Shown here: piece after piece, positions 1-11,419 of the stretch | Position numbering within the stretch: position 1 is the first letter of the stretch | How the letters are laid out: each line of letters starts with the position of its first letter | Assembly: GCF_000276665.1 (NCBI RefSeq) | Contig: NW_004955446.1 | Location: 15,056,830-15,120,829 of the forward strand | Direction of reading: 5' to 3' | From: Chinchilla lanigera | Taxonomy: Eukaryota > Chordata > Mammalia > Rodentia > Chinchillidae | DNA: 64,000 nucleotides | Translations under genes and position numbers: made by a program | The notes under the pieces: generated by a model | The model's input: the letters and a program-made list of their open reading frames with translations, nothing else | What the model was told of the DNA's origin: nothing | Databases searched by the model: none

Positions 1-159
1 ATTGTGCTAAAATCAAAATATAACTTAGAAAAAATTATCTCCCCTTCCATATTTATGTCTCCTATCAAACAGCATGATGTGTCTCATTTGTGTATTAAAT
101 TATTTTTTCACTAAATGTGCTCTTAATTAAGTACTTCTTATGCAATAGGAACTTTGATA

Positions 160-345
160 GTAACCTTTAACATTGTCTTTTTATCTTTGTAATAATTTTA
201 CCAGGTGAAGATCATCATCATCATCATCGTTTTAATAAGAATGCTGAGACTTAAAGAGGTTGCCATCATTGAACATCTGTGCCAAGAAGTGGCAGGGGCC
301 AGTTATATGCCTAAACCCTTAGGGTCAGCTGTCATACTGGGCTGC
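160..345 (-). repeat. MIR SINE fragment
   Basis: The stretch reads like the reverse complement of the core and 3' part of a mammalian-wide interspersed repeat. The pattern is a run of ATC triplets followed by a GCTGAGACTTAAAGAGGTT-like block (MIR: gaggaaactgaggcacagagaggtt) and then a degenerate accession to the 5' side. MIRs are ancient tRNA-derived, L2-mobilised SINEs. The short ATG-initiated frame at 205-387 lies inside this repeat and is not a gene. Boundaries are approximate. Confidence 0.55.
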
Positions 346-1944
346 CCCTCAGTAGTTTTAGGCAATGACTTAGGAAGCTTACTTTGATTTAATTTATATT
401 TGATTCTACAAATGTTATTGAATACAAAGTAAGGCTGATGAAATTAGAGTATAACAGGTAAAGAGTCTATTCCCATATGTCTTTCTTCTTAAAAATGAAT
501 TTCTTTGAAAAAAATCCTCATATGGGTAATTGTGTTAGTGGTTCATTACATTGATCAGCTTTTTAAATTTAGATGAGGATGATTCAGTTTGACTAAGAAA
601 ACAAGGGGAACATACTTGTCCTTTTAATCCCTCCATATTCCAAGTCATGGAGGGATAGATTATCAGGCCTCTTGATACTGTCCATACCTAAAAGATATTT
701 CAAGAGAATGGAGAAAGTTAGAAAATTTCCTGCCACTTGATCAAACTCCACAATGGCTAAATTACATCATAGCTTATGAGACTGGCAGCTATTGTTTGCT
801 TCTGTACAGGTGATTTTCATTTATATGATTATTTTCATCTGATCTTTAATTTTAATCTGGATAATTCTGACATTTAAACACTACACATTTTGAAATATAC
901 ATCCTAACTAATATGCTCTCAATGTCAGATAATCCATGATTGCTATTTTTGAAATAAAATTAAGTACAGTTCAGGATAAAACAACCAAAATAATGCTTAA
1001 TATCATGTTTGCTTTCTCTTATTATTCCATGAAGCCTCACTGAATTTCAGAATTCAAATAAAATGTGTCTTGCTTTAATTTTAGAAGTTGAATGCGTTCT
1101 CATATGTTTCATACAGGGTAAATAAAAAAATCCATCTGAAAGTATAAAAGCAATACTTTGACTCAATACATATTGCTTTTTTCCATTATTAATATTCTAT
1201 TTTTCAAATTATTCACTGCTCAAACAACTATTGATATTCTAGAATTTCACTTGGTGTAACTGAAATCCCAATAAGAAGTGACTTGCTCCTAAGACTCTGT
1301 ACACATTTCTGAAGTGGTTTCAAATTGTTATATTTGAATCATGACACTGAGCTATGTGTTTTACTTTTGATCACAAGAGGAAAAGTGGTATCTATGGCAA
1401 CAGAAAGGGGAAGTGTGGTTCTTGACAGAGTTTTCATGTGGTAAAAAATGACAGCCATCTTTGTTCAGTAATACTATGCTAAGGCGCTCTCTTTTGTGTC
1501 AAATGTGATATCCAAAATTGAGGAACTGCAACTGTAAAGAAAAAGATAGCTCAGCAATTAAAATGTATATTAGAGATTCTTTGGATTGAATTCCTGTGAC
1601 CTGCTTTTCAGTTCAGGTTTTCATTTATAAAGCAGCATGGACTGCTGTTCCAAAATCATGATTAGTTAATTGGAAAAATGTCAATCCTGTGTCTGAATGG
1701 AATATATTTTCATAGTGGTGACTCAAGTTGAAGTAAGTGGTAGTTTTGACTTCTTTCTTATGTAATTTATTATGAAAGTGGGAAGTTTAAGTTATTCAAA
1801 AGTTGTGGTTCATAAGTTTTAGATAATATTATCTATGTTTTCTCTTTTTATTAAAAAAAGAATAGCCACCATCATCCTTAATACCCCTAATTCACACAAA
1901 CATATATACCAATGTACAAGTTATATGTATTTTTAAAATATTTG
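346..1944. other. Unrecognised AT-rich DNA
   Basis: No repeat family, exon-like frame or RNA gene could be recognised. The sequence is AT-rich, moderately complex and without tandem structure. Confidence 0.5.
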
Positions 1945-2008
1945 GCTGAAGTTTCTTTTTAACTTGTGGTAAGATATACATGACATAAAGTTTACCCTTT
2001 TCATCCAT

Positions 2009-2198
2009 GGTACTAGGGAATGAACAGAGAATCTTTTCAAAGAACTACCTCCAGCACTTTTCAATTTTTTTCATTTTTTCATTTTGGTACAGAGGCTTAC
2101 TAAATTGCCAAGTCGCCAGAGCTTAATTGAAGTTTGAAATCTTCCTTCTTCAGCTTTTCAGAGTGCTGGGACTGCAGGTGTGAACCACCATGGCTTGC
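2009..2198 (-). repeat. B1-dID dimeric SINE (minus strand)
   Basis: The plus strand shows a degenerate reversed ID half (ggtactagggaatgaac ... ctacctccagcac) followed by a reversed B1 half (gcttactaaattgcc ... gagtgctgggactgcagg, ending gtgaaccaccatggc). On the minus strand the order is B1 then ID-like, which is the arrangement of the B1-dID family of rodents. It is old and diverged, and lies in the L1 3'UTR. Confidence 0.65.
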
Positions 2199-2211
2199 TG
2201 CAAATTTTACC

Positions 2212-2319
2212 TTTTTTTTTTTTTTTTTTTTGGTTTTTCTCCGGTACCGGGAACCGAACTCACGACCTTGCGCTTGCCAGGCAGGCGCTTTTTGGCCGCT
2301 GAGCTAAATCCCCAGCCCC
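2212..2319 (-). repeat. ID SINE (tRNA-Ala derived), young copy
   Basis: The reverse complement starts ggggctggggatttagctc and carries the pol III A box (tagctcagcggc) and B box (gagttcggttccc), then CCGGTACCGG (2241-2250) and an A-rich tail, seen here as a T run at 2212-2231. It is flanked by a perfect 11-bp target-site duplication, CAAATTTTACC at 2201-2211 and 2320-2330. It is nearly identical to the copy at 57.8 kb apart from a small insertion near 2289-2292, so it is a recent insertion. It fell into the older L1 3'UTR. Confidence 0.93.
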
Positions 2320-3047
2320 CAAATTTTACCATTTTTAAATTCCATTGCTTGGTGACTTTAAACACATTCACATTGTTTAATTCATTACTATTTCATTGTT
2401 ATTATTATTCATTATTATTTATATATGAAATAATATTTCATCTTGCAAAAGTTAAACTTTGTTTTTTTGAATAGCTCTGATTTCTCTTCTTTCCTAAGGT
2501 TCAGCAACCACCATTCAGCTTTGTGATTCTATGCTGGATCACGGGAGGCACCTCAGATAAGTGGAATTACACAGTATTTGTCTTTTATATTTGGCTTCTT
2601 GAACTTAGTGCAGTGTCCTCATGGTGGATCTATGCTGTATCATGTGTCAGAATTTCCTCCCTTCTCAAGGCTGAATAAAACTTCTTTGCACGTATACACT
2701 ATCATTTTTTTTACACGTTCATCCATTGATAGACACATGCGTCCTTCTACATTTTGACTATTGTGAGTCATGATACTATGAATACGGGCAAGCAAAGATC
2801 TTGTAAAGCTCCTGATTTTAATATTTTTGGGTGCATGCCCAGAAATAAAATTTCTGCATCTTATAATGTTTTGTTTTTAATTTTTGAAAATCCACCACAC
2901 AGTTTTACATAACAGCTGCACCATTTCATATTCCTACCAACAGTGAATAAAGATTCTGATTATTCCACATCCTCGGCAACACTTGTTCTTTTCTGTATGC
3001 ATCACACATTGAACAGTCATCTCAGTATTTATTAGAGAGTAATATAA

Positions 3048-3195
3048 TGTTAAAAATGTAGACTCATGCATCAAAGGACCCAGGTTCTATGTGACACTAA
3101 GAAGCACTTACATCCTTTGAACTTCAGGTTTGCTGTGTATAATTAGGATAATAAAAAACCCTGCTTGGATATATTTTAGTGAAACACACACAGGT
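3048..3195 (+). repeat. MIR SINE, forward
   Basis: The sequence follows MIR order on the plus strand: a block like gactc...cccaggttctatgtgacac, then agcacttacatcctttgaacttcagg..., and ending at attaggataataaaaa, which corresponds to the MIR segment aaatggggataataatag. It is ancient and diverged. Confidence 0.65.
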
Positions 3196-6100
3196 TACTT
3201 CACTTAAACACCTGAATACAATGTCATTTATTTAACCTTAAGTACAATTTAGTTACAATTGTCATTTACTCTCCAGTAACCTAACTGGCCAATATTATAG
3301 AGAATTTCAGGAAAGTTGAATAACCCAATGCCAAATACATAATGAAGAAGTAATTCAAGTTGTATTACAAAGACTGTCCCCTGTGCCACTATGCTTACAG
3401 TTTTGTAAATGAAGAGACACTGGAAGATTAAGTTCAGCCTAAAAAAGCAGAATGAAAAACGCATTTTGTTTGTGTAGTCCAAGTTCTTTTCTTGTCCAAA
3501 CCCCAGCTACTCCATTACCTTGACTGTACAGACTCACTAGATATTCTCTCATTTATGGATTTCTTTTACTTGCATTATAATTTCATGTATTTAAACAAGT
3601 CTATCAAGTATTTATTTTTTCTGTGTTTTCATCTCTTAATACATTGTTAAATTATTAATAGGAATCATTTAGTATATTTCTTTCTTCCTAATTCTTTGCT
3701 TTTGTATGTAGCATCTTTTTATCATTCAAATTGTGTTTAATAAATTTCTATGAAAAATATTTAACTTCTCTTAATAATTATTATTTTTATAAAGTTTCCA
3801 TGTTACATTATATATAAACAGTGTGTTTCAAGCACAGGCAACTGAGGCACTGGATGATCAATGAAATTCGATGAACCTGGGTTGGATTATCAGTAATGGT
3901 GTTGGCTCCGTTTAGATTTTTAAAGCTGTTATTTGGTTTCCATGAGCATCCTTTGAGTTCCAAGCCTTTAAACTATTGCAACTTTAATGAGAAGATGAAT
4001 GTCTATAGACTTTCTAGTACCCTAGTACTGCTACTAGCATTACTTGACCATGTTGAAGACAACTAACTACCCACAAAAGGGGAAAGACAGTACTTGGGAG
4101 AGATGCAAATAAAAATCTACCACCATAACTACTGAAGAAGGGATACTCACATGCTAAGAGCAGGCATAGGCTTGGATGCATGTAGTATGTAGGGCTGAAG
4201 GTGTGAGCAGAAAATTTATCAGTGATTAATGATTGATCCTGAACTTTCTGAAAATACAAATGCATACCTTGTATCTTAAGAATATTAACATTCAGAAAGA
4301 TTATAAAGGAAATGTTATATGTACTATTGATTATACTTTTATGTATAATCAATGTTGAAACTGTGGTTTAAGAAAATTACCATTTTCTTGGATTGTTTAA
4401 TAAGAGGCTCTACCTTACAATTGATGTGCAAAAGATACTTTTACCACTGGAGAGAAATTATGTGAGTAAAGCAAAAAAATCTTCGAAATTGACCTTTTAA
4501 GCGATCGCTCAAATATTTACTGTTCTAAAGAACAGAGATTGAGTGATTTCTTTACTAATACTGTAATTGCATTGTTTTCCATTAAGAATAATTTTAAATA
4601 ATAGATTAAGGTGCCAAATTTAATCTCAAGCAGTTGAACTCTGCAAACTCAGTGAGTAATTTGATAGATTATCTGGAACACTAAATATACTTAGGAAAAT
4701 TAGTTATAAATTTTTAAGCATTCAACAACACTAATGAGTACTAATCTCAATGAATTATATTTTGTACCTGATGTTAATATTTTTATTTTAATGAAATATC
4801 AAAATCTATGCCAAAAATTCATAACCAATATAATTTATTTAAAAGAAATATGAAATACTTTCATAATATATAGATTATAAACTAAATAGTAAGATGACAA
4901 AACACCTTTTAAATGAACTGGAAGCACAAATATTTAAAATATCCATTGAAAACTAGCAGAAATTAGTTTTAGCCATATAATGTCTTACATCTAATTTTAG
5001 TGCCACAAGGTTTGCATGTTTTCTACTGAGTTTTCGGTTCCTTATTCATTATTCTGCTGAAAATAAAAAAGTCAAAATGAGCTTTTAAGCAATGATTTTT
5101 AATATGAAAAAGTTTCATCGGATTAGAAAAGAAAACTTATATAGCTGTAACTTCAACAGTCATTTGGGATCAAACATGAAATCCAAACAGCAGCTGCACA
5201 GCACAGATGACCAATTTTGTTCTCTACAATTACCTTGATTGTAGATAATCTGATTTGGGCTGCTCTGCGCATGTGTGTGTGCATGTGTGTGTATCTCATC
5301 TTATATAAGAGTTGATGCCTTTGGTGACTGAATTAGGTCAAAATACAAAAGACAAAATAGCTAATAAGTAAGAAACATTATCAAGATTTTAAATCAACAA
5401 TTGTACTCTATATCTCCAAACCCAAGGCTTTGATGAAAATTGTTTATTGCATGGCTAAGTTCTTATCTGGAAGGCATCTTCTGGGCTTTGAAGATTTTAC
5501 CATAGTCTTAGAAATAAAAAATTGAGCAAATTGCAGTGCTTTTCTGTAATTTTGTAAAACAGGGTGTTTCAAGATAAATTATACCTGTGGACTGTATCTG
5601 TCTTGTACCACAAAACACATGTAAAATACCTGTAATTTAGTCATTTCAAGGCATGCATGAAAAAGGTAATAAACACAAACACAGACATCCTAGTTTGCAG
5701 ACATGCAGACTTCACAAGTTATAAAGATCTCAGGCCTACTAAATATCAAAGATGAAATCTGTACTAGACACCAAACTACAGAAAATTGCCTTCAAATTTA
5801 GGGTACAATTTATTTCAAATGGGTAAAGTTGTAGCTGGAAGCATTGAAGCAGACAGAGCTACACCTAGATTTATTCTTTTATAGTTATTATATAAACCCA
5901 CATACATATACACATACAAGCAATATATTCCCCAAATAATGTTTTCTTCTGTTTAGTTTTTATTGCCTTGCTTTGATAGTTATGCTAAAAATCATTATTT
6001 CAAAGCATATTCTTTTCTTCAGAACTTTCTGAATTGTAGTTTCTTGAGATATTTTTAAATGCTAGGAAATGCTTACCTAAAATAAAACTGTGTTTGTAAG

Positions 6101-6208
6101 CTATGAAGATGTCTTGTTCCTTATAGTAAAGTAAATTCAATATCATCTTAATTTTATGTGTTATTAAAAAGCTTTCTTTTCTTTCAATTGATGGTTAGTG
6201 ATTTTGGT
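3196..6208. other. Unrecognised AT-rich DNA
   Basis: I see no gene or clear repeat in this 3-kb stretch. Small points: a GCGATCGC palindrome at 4501-4508, and a short alternating purine-pyrimidine tract (gcatgtgtgtgtgcatgtgt) at about 5270-5296. The minus-strand frame at 4014-4352 (112 codons) has no recognisable domain and looks like chance. Confidence 0.5.
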
Positions 6209-6220
6209 CCCATCACTCTT

Positions 6221-6370
6221 TTATTATTTTTTTGAGACAGGGTCTCGCTCTGCAGTTCAGGCTGGCCTTGAACTCACTTTGTATCCTAGTCTGGTCTTGA
6301 ACTCTCAATGATCCTCCTACCTCAGCCTCCCAAGTGCTGGGATTACAGGTGTGCACCACCATGCCCGGCA
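6221..6370 (-). repeat. B1 SINE (minus strand) with perfect 12-bp TSD
   Basis: Plus-strand sequence runs gagacagggtctcgctctg ... ggctggccttgaactcac ... cctcagcctcccaagtgctg ... gattacaggtgtgcaccacc, a reversed 7SL-derived B1. The block ggctggccttgaactcac/ctggtcttgaactctc occurs twice, the internal quasi-duplication typical of rodent B1. It is flanked by a perfect direct repeat CCCATCACTCTT at 6209-6220 and 6371-6382, which fixes both ends. Confidence 0.95.
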
Positions 6371-6441
6371 CCCATCACTCTTAAGTAATATGTACAACTT
6401 TAGGCAACAAAGATTTGAAAGAATAGATAAATTCAACTGTA

Positions 6442-6444
6442 ATA

Positions 6445-6475
<31 letters not shown>

Positions 6476-6482
6476 ATATGTG
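6442..6482. repeat. (TA)n / TATG microsatellite
   Basis: An alternating AT run passes into repeated tatatatg units. It is a simple repeat with no coding meaning, and the minus-strand frame across it is low complexity. Confidence 0.9.
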
Positions 6483-8102
6483 TTTATTTTCTCCATCATA
6501 AAATATTAATGTGAAGATAAATTAATGAGATATTCCATGTTTTCTTTTTATAAAGAACTCATAGATCAGTCCTCTATCTTTTGTCTTGCTCACCTTGTGA
6601 TTCAGAGTTTTAGTGCTGTATTACTTTCTTGACCACTCCAGAAATAGAAACATAAAACAGATGAAAATGTCTACAACTGGAATGCAGACAAAATTCCAAC
6701 ATGAAAACCTTGGTGTGAATGGAACAGTGAATATGATTGCAGGAAAGCAAACCTTTCATCTTTGATTTATTCAGAAGATTAGATTCATTTGGCAATTCAA
6801 TTGACCTCTGTGAGTACTGTATAAGTACTCTAGTACAAATATGTAGTATCAGTTGTCGGACCTATGTCCATTCAGGAAAAAAATACAATCATTAGTAAAA
6901 TTCACCTTTTGGCAAGTAAAGCAAAACACTAAGAGTAACAATGTTCCTTGAAGAATAGAAAAGTAAATAGCGAAGGAATGGAAGTGTATACTTCAGAAGT
7001 AAAAATAATAATGCTAGCTGAGGTTGTAACTAAGGCCTTCTGGTTACAATCAGTTTTATGTTGTCCTTTCTGACATTTTGTGATACTCTTATGACATTCA
7101 GAGATTCCACCTTTGCTTAACAGCCTTGTGTTTATTGTGTGGTTCTCATGGTAGCCCCAGGAACACTTGTCTAAGTGTACTTGCACTTGGGCAAGACCAG
7201 CTTCACAGGCTTGCAGTCTGCAATACCGGACAGACCTGCCATTCATAACATGCTTGTACTTTGTTTAAAGTTACCAGCATCTGAAATTTTTGATAACAAA
7301 GTTTTTGAATTTGAATTTTATGGGTGAAATCCAAGGAGATGAAGAACTTGAAAATGAGCAGAGAAGATGCACAACTGTGTATGTCTGTAGGAGGTTTTGC
7401 TGTTCTGTTTACACAGAATGTTTGTATTGAACACAGAATTCCATAGCTGTGAGCTTTCAGTGAGGATCAGAGGACAAAGTGAGGCACATTTCAACTGAGT
7501 ATATTAGGGACACTAACAAAAATCCTTTTCTCTCTCTTTCTTTTTTATGCTAGAACTTCCTTTGAATGCACTCTGAAAATTCAAATGAGCAAGAAATTTT
7601 ATCCTATCCTTTTCCCCATTACATTTCTGTATTACCCATTTACTTAAATTGAAAACAGTGTCCTGGAAAGTATAAAGGTTGGGCAATGCTCAGATTTTTT
7701 TCCTTACAGTATTTTTCTCATTCATTGATGGAATCTGTGGGTATCAAGTAAAGTTATTTGAGGTAGTTCTGCATAACTTTTCCACTTCTCTGGTAAGAAT
7801 GGAACACATCTGTGAGCACCAACTATGGAGAACAGATTGTGTATTTTCAGTGATTCTGTACAAAAGCTAAGTGCTCCTGTATTTGCCATCAAAGTTGGCA
7901 TTACACAGTCTAAAGATGAATGGTAACCTGTACAATGATTTTAAATTGTACTTTTTCCTACAATAATCTTAAATAACACAATACATTATGACAAGTTGAA
8001 GCAGTCTAGAAAAGAAAGGAAAATAAATAATTCTTTAATTGTATTTTTAAAATTTTTCACAAGAGACCCTTAATATTCATTTTTTAAATGATGATTTTGG
8101 TC
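6483..8102. other. Unrecognised DNA, no gene supported
   Basis: The region around 6900-7250 is of higher complexity and contains a 105-codon minus-strand frame (6929-7246) with many Cys and Lys. I could not match it to any protein family, and its C-terminal third becomes low-complexity, so I do not call it a gene. The remainder is AT-rich and unassigned. Confidence 0.45.
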
Positions 8103-8112
8103 ATGTATTTCT

Positions 8113-8314
8113 TTTTTATTTTAAAGAGAATAGGAAAAAAATAATAGCATTATACCAACAACATAGACAAAAAAAACAAAGTAAAAACAATAAAAATGAC
8201 ACAGGGTTTCAGAACAAAATGATAGGAATTAACAGTGGATGTTATATTACAAATTGTTATCTTCAACAAAGTTGCTCAGATTACCAGATGTAAGAATGTA
8301 AGATTGATCTGGCT
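8113..8314 (-). mobile_element. Short L1 3'UTR copy (minus strand), 10-bp TSD
   Basis: This segment is the same sequence type as the L1 3'UTR at 46.1-46.5 kb and, reversed, at 51.9-52.3 kb. Shared blocks are tttattttaaagagaataggaa, aaatgataggaattaacag, and ttgctcagattaccagatg. The T-rich left end is the reversed A tail, so the element points leftwards. A 10-bp direct repeat ATGTATTTCT at 8103-8112 and 8315-8324 brackets it. Only about one of the internal repeat units is present, so the copy is severely 5'-truncated. Confidence 0.8.
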
Positions 8315-8371
8315 ATGTATTTCTAAATGAAGCAATATGAACTGGGTTTTTACAATATGTCTGCAATACTG

Positions 8372-8540
8372 CCAAGCACCTGTCAGGGAGCAAATCTTCT
8401 ACACCTTTTCTTTTATCCTTACAATAATTTTATAATTTAGGTGATGATATCCTTACTTAACACACAAAGAAAAGTACACCTTATTTCACAAAATTGGTAA
8501 ACACAAAACCAGCATCTAACCTTAAATCTGTTTAGCTCCA
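8372..8540 (-). repeat. MIR SINE (minus strand)
   Basis: Reversed MIR order is visible: tccttacaataattttataat, gtgatgatatccttacttaac (MIR: tattattatccccattttac), caaagaaaa, then ...ccttatttcac and ...accagcatctaac. It is ancient, diverged and non-coding. Confidence 0.65.
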
Positions 8541-8943
8541 CCTCTCTTACTTTTTCTACTATCTACAGTGAATACATAATGGATCTTCCAAATGAATATC
8601 ATCCATGAAATGAAATGATATTAATACTCCATTTCTATTGGCATAAACAGTATATAATGGGCCAGTTTTACATGTGATCATATGTTTCTACATGTAGGAA
8701 GCCAGTGATTTATCTTTTATGGTTCCCACTATCACTGTAGTGGGCAGATCCTGCTCAGCACTTCATACAAGTTCCCTAAATTATTTGCTAACTAATTGTT
8801 TGCTTAGTGTATCCATAAATCATGAGGTTAAAAATTTTCCTGATGTGATATAATAATCAAGCTAAATAAATATGTATATTAAAAAATAAATCGAATTTGA
8901 AGATAATTTGCTTTCTTTTGTTTGGTTTTATATCTCATGGATT

Positions 8944-9226
8944 TGGCAGCTACCCACCGCTGAGACAGAATGTCTGACACACAATTTAAAGCAGGAAATA
9001 GTTCACTTGGCTCACGGTTTCAGAGACGTCAGTCCACATTCCCATCCTGGTTGGCTCCAAGGCAGAAGTATCATGGAAGAATGTATGGAAGACCACAGGA
9101 AGAACACCAGAGAGAGCTTCACAGTTCAAAGGGGCATCCCCAGGGACCTACCTTCTCCGACTGCTGTACTTCCGAACTGTGCTGCTATGATGCAAGTACA
9201 TTAACCCACGGATGAGTACCATAGCA
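8944..9226 (-). mobile_element. MaLR-like solo LTR (minus strand)
   Basis: The plus strand shows the reversed 3' part of a MaLR-type LTR: gctgagacagaatgtc, then agcaggaaatagttcacttgg, ctcacggtttcagagac, ggctccaaggcagaag and catggaagaa. The sequence parallels the LTR at 9643-10005, read in reverse. It starts with TG and ends with CA, as expected for an LTR. No clear TSD was found and the 5' half is diverged. Three short plus-strand frames overlapping it (from 8908, 8970 and 9212) are spurious. Confidence 0.6.
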
Positions 9227-9642
9227 GCATGGTATAACGAAGGCCTCATCGGAAGGCTCTTATTCCAGGAAATCTGGCAATTAAGGTTAAGTAATACACG
9301 TGACACATTTCAGAATATTGTTTCAAATTTAATACATTGGTTTATAATACAAAAGGAAAAATTAGGCCTTTCTCTAATCTGCAGGTACTCACAAGATTTA
9401 GGGAGTATCCTCACAACCTTAGGTAGGTTGCAATAGAATTTACTTTCTAGAAGATTCAACTTTTATTTTGTATTATGCCAATAAAGTATGAAACTGGGTC
9501 CAAATCCGCCAGTTACTTGGAGAATGTAATCCACCATCCAATCCACACCAGATTGACAGAAGAGTTTTAGAAATTTTATTGAAATACCAATCACCTACAA
9601 CCTTCTTCCATTATGAGTTTAGTTTTATTTTTATTCTGTGCT
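9227..9642. other. Unrecognised DNA between two LTRs
   Basis: Nothing recognisable was found between two MaLR-like LTRs of opposite orientation. The two LTRs differ too much to be a proviral pair. Confidence 0.45.
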
Positions 9643-10005
9643 TGTTATGGTCTGTTTCTGTGTGCTCCCCCAAAATCCTCATGCAGTTATGGGTGGGTTT
9701 CTAGAGTTTTGACTGATCCATAGTTCAATGCTGGCATTATGGGTGTGAGTGCTACACCTACCTCTGGGGCGGGTAGTTTGCATACATATAAAGAAGGAAA
9801 AGGGGCTTGCCCCTCCCTTTTTGCTCTTGCTTTTGCTGTTTTCTGGCACCATGAACTGTTGTTCTCTGCCATGTGCTACTCTGCCTTGGAGCCAGCCAAC
9901 TTTGGACTGAAACCTCCACAAACTGCAAGCTAAATAAACCTTTCCTTCCTTAATTTTGGGCATCGGGTATTTTGTCTCAGCAATGAGAGAAAAGTAACCA
10001 AGACA
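9643..10005 (+). mobile_element. MaLR-like solo LTR with 5-bp TSD
   Basis: The element begins TGTTATGGTCTGTTTCTGTG and ends ...AAAGTAACCAAGACA, that is TG...CA, and is 363 bp long. A perfect 5-bp duplication GTGCT lies directly outside (9638-9642 and 10006-10010). An AATAAA polyadenylation signal sits at about 9933, followed by the rodent/primate MaLR-like end (cctttccttcctt ... ggtattttgtctcagcaatg). The structure matches ERVL-MaLR LTRs such as MT/ORR1/THE1. No internal retroviral sequence is attached, so it is a solo LTR. Short frames on both strands inside it are not genes. Confidence 0.88.
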
Positions 10006-11419
10006 GTGCTGTTACAGATAAGGTTTCTTGTTGAATCTATTGCTATATCTCACACAATAATCAGTGCAGAGCTCAGGGTGAAATCAGGTCCTATTTAATA
10101 TGTATAAATTAAATAAAATACAAAGACATTTAGGCAAGATAGCAATACAATTCTAAGAGTTACTAGTAAAAGCCTCCTATAAAATGGTAATAGCTTTTGA
10201 GGGAAGATGAGATAAATCCTTAATAATAAAGAATTTGATTCAAATAGTATGAAGAAGAGGGACAGTAATTAAAAACTCTTCTAGATCGAGCTGATATTTT
10301 GAAATATGATGGATTTTTAAGAAATTGGATGCTCATAAAAGTTCCTTGAGATCTAAAACATTTCAGGTACTTTTCTTCCTTCTCTTATTTTTTCTATTTT
10401 TTACCCCAAAGTTATTGAATGAGAAAACTTCGCGTCCTTCACTCTGCTGATTACCATTCCTGGGAACACTGACTTTGAATGCAGGACGTGAAGAAATGAC
10501 ATCTCACTGCTGGATGTGCTGATTCACTGGCACTAATTTGTCATTTTCAGAGACGTTCACTCTCACAGATATTTCAGCATGGCAGATTCGTGGGTCGAAG
10601 GGTAAAAGCAGGTTACCTATGTGTAGAAGCAGATAATGGGCATTTTATTACCCAGACATCTCTCATTTTAGAGCTGCTATTCTCAAGGATTAGACAGATG
10701 ACCTCCGGTCATGATTTTGATTCCATAAATTGAAATTGGTTGCAATACTACTCATTGCTCATATGTGATTATGCATGAAGTTAATGTTACATGATTTTCC
10801 AACTGAAGTGATTTCCTCATGTTTTCACTGCCTCACTTGTAGTCCAAGAATTTTCAAGTTTCCACCAGAATCTACTAAACACCATATATTCTGAGAAATA
10901 ATTAATGAGTGCAGTTAAGAGATTTGTCCACATGCCTTTGTTGTTTTGGGGGATTAAAACACTCAATTTATAACAATATCATTTTTGCAGTTAGGTACTT
11001 TGCTAGGTACTGAGTGAGTGATACACATAGTCCCAACCTGGTGAAGGATAAATATAATAACAAAATTACAGTAGTTAGTATAACAGAAAAATTCTGTTGA
11101 AGTACTTGTGTACTTAGTATTAATGAAATATTAAAATGTATTTATTCATATATGTAATTTATAATATAAATACAAATAAATACACTTTAATTTTCTTTTT
11201 GAAAATAAATGTTATTAAGTACATAAAAATGCACAAAAAGATATATAAATTTGTAAATATTAACCACTCTTAGTTTCTCTAATCAAGAAAGGGTACCAGG
11301 AGTTATTCTTTCAATACCGGTGCTACTCCCTGCTAGGTACATCAGAATCCTTCAAAATGAGCATGAGACTAACATTTTAAAGAGGTTTAGAAAAGAAACA
11401 ATGCTTGTGTGTTTGGAGT
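10006..11419. other. Mostly unrecognised DNA; possible L2/MIR-type scrap at 10983-11045
   Basis: A relatively complex, less AT-rich patch lies at about 10430-10620 and could be conserved non-coding sequence, but I have no comparison to show this. The block gtactttgctaggtactgag...gatacaca near 10990 resembles the end of an old L2-type repeat (gcactgtgctaggcactgggg). Nothing else was recognised. Confidence 0.4.

Larger units (their letters stand above)
1945..3035 (-). mobile_element. Old L1 LINE, 3' end (minus strand), interrupted by SINEs
   Basis: Read on the minus strand this is the end of L1 ORF2 followed by the 3'UTR. On the plus strand the familiar L1 antisense order is visible: the block around 1970-2004 (motif acataaagtttaccc), then 2320-2480 (aaattttaccatttttaa, cattcacattg, catcttgcaaaa), 2500-2590 (gcaaccaccattcagcttt, aagtggaattacacagtattt), 2620-2710 (gtcctcatgg, catgtgtcagaatttcct), and 2710-3000 (ttcatccattgatagacac, ctaccaacagtgaataa). 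This matches the 3' part of mammalian L1M-type elements. It is 5'-truncated, highly diverged and has no intact frame. Two SINEs (2009-2198 and 2212-2319) were inserted later. Confidence 0.85.

Noticed and set aside
4501..4508. GCGATCGC palindrome
   Set aside because: Rare in AT-rich DNA because of its CpGs, but a single 8-bp site has no known role in a mammalian genome.
6929..7246. 105-codon minus-strand frame rich in Cys and Lys, considered as a processed pseudogene
   Set aside because: I could not align it to any ribosomal or other common retrogene protein, and there is no A tail or flanking duplication.
8944..10005. Two LTRs of opposite orientation 400 bp apart, considered as a provirus
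   Set aside because: Proviral LTRs are in the same orientation. These differ strongly in sequence and the right one has its own TSD.
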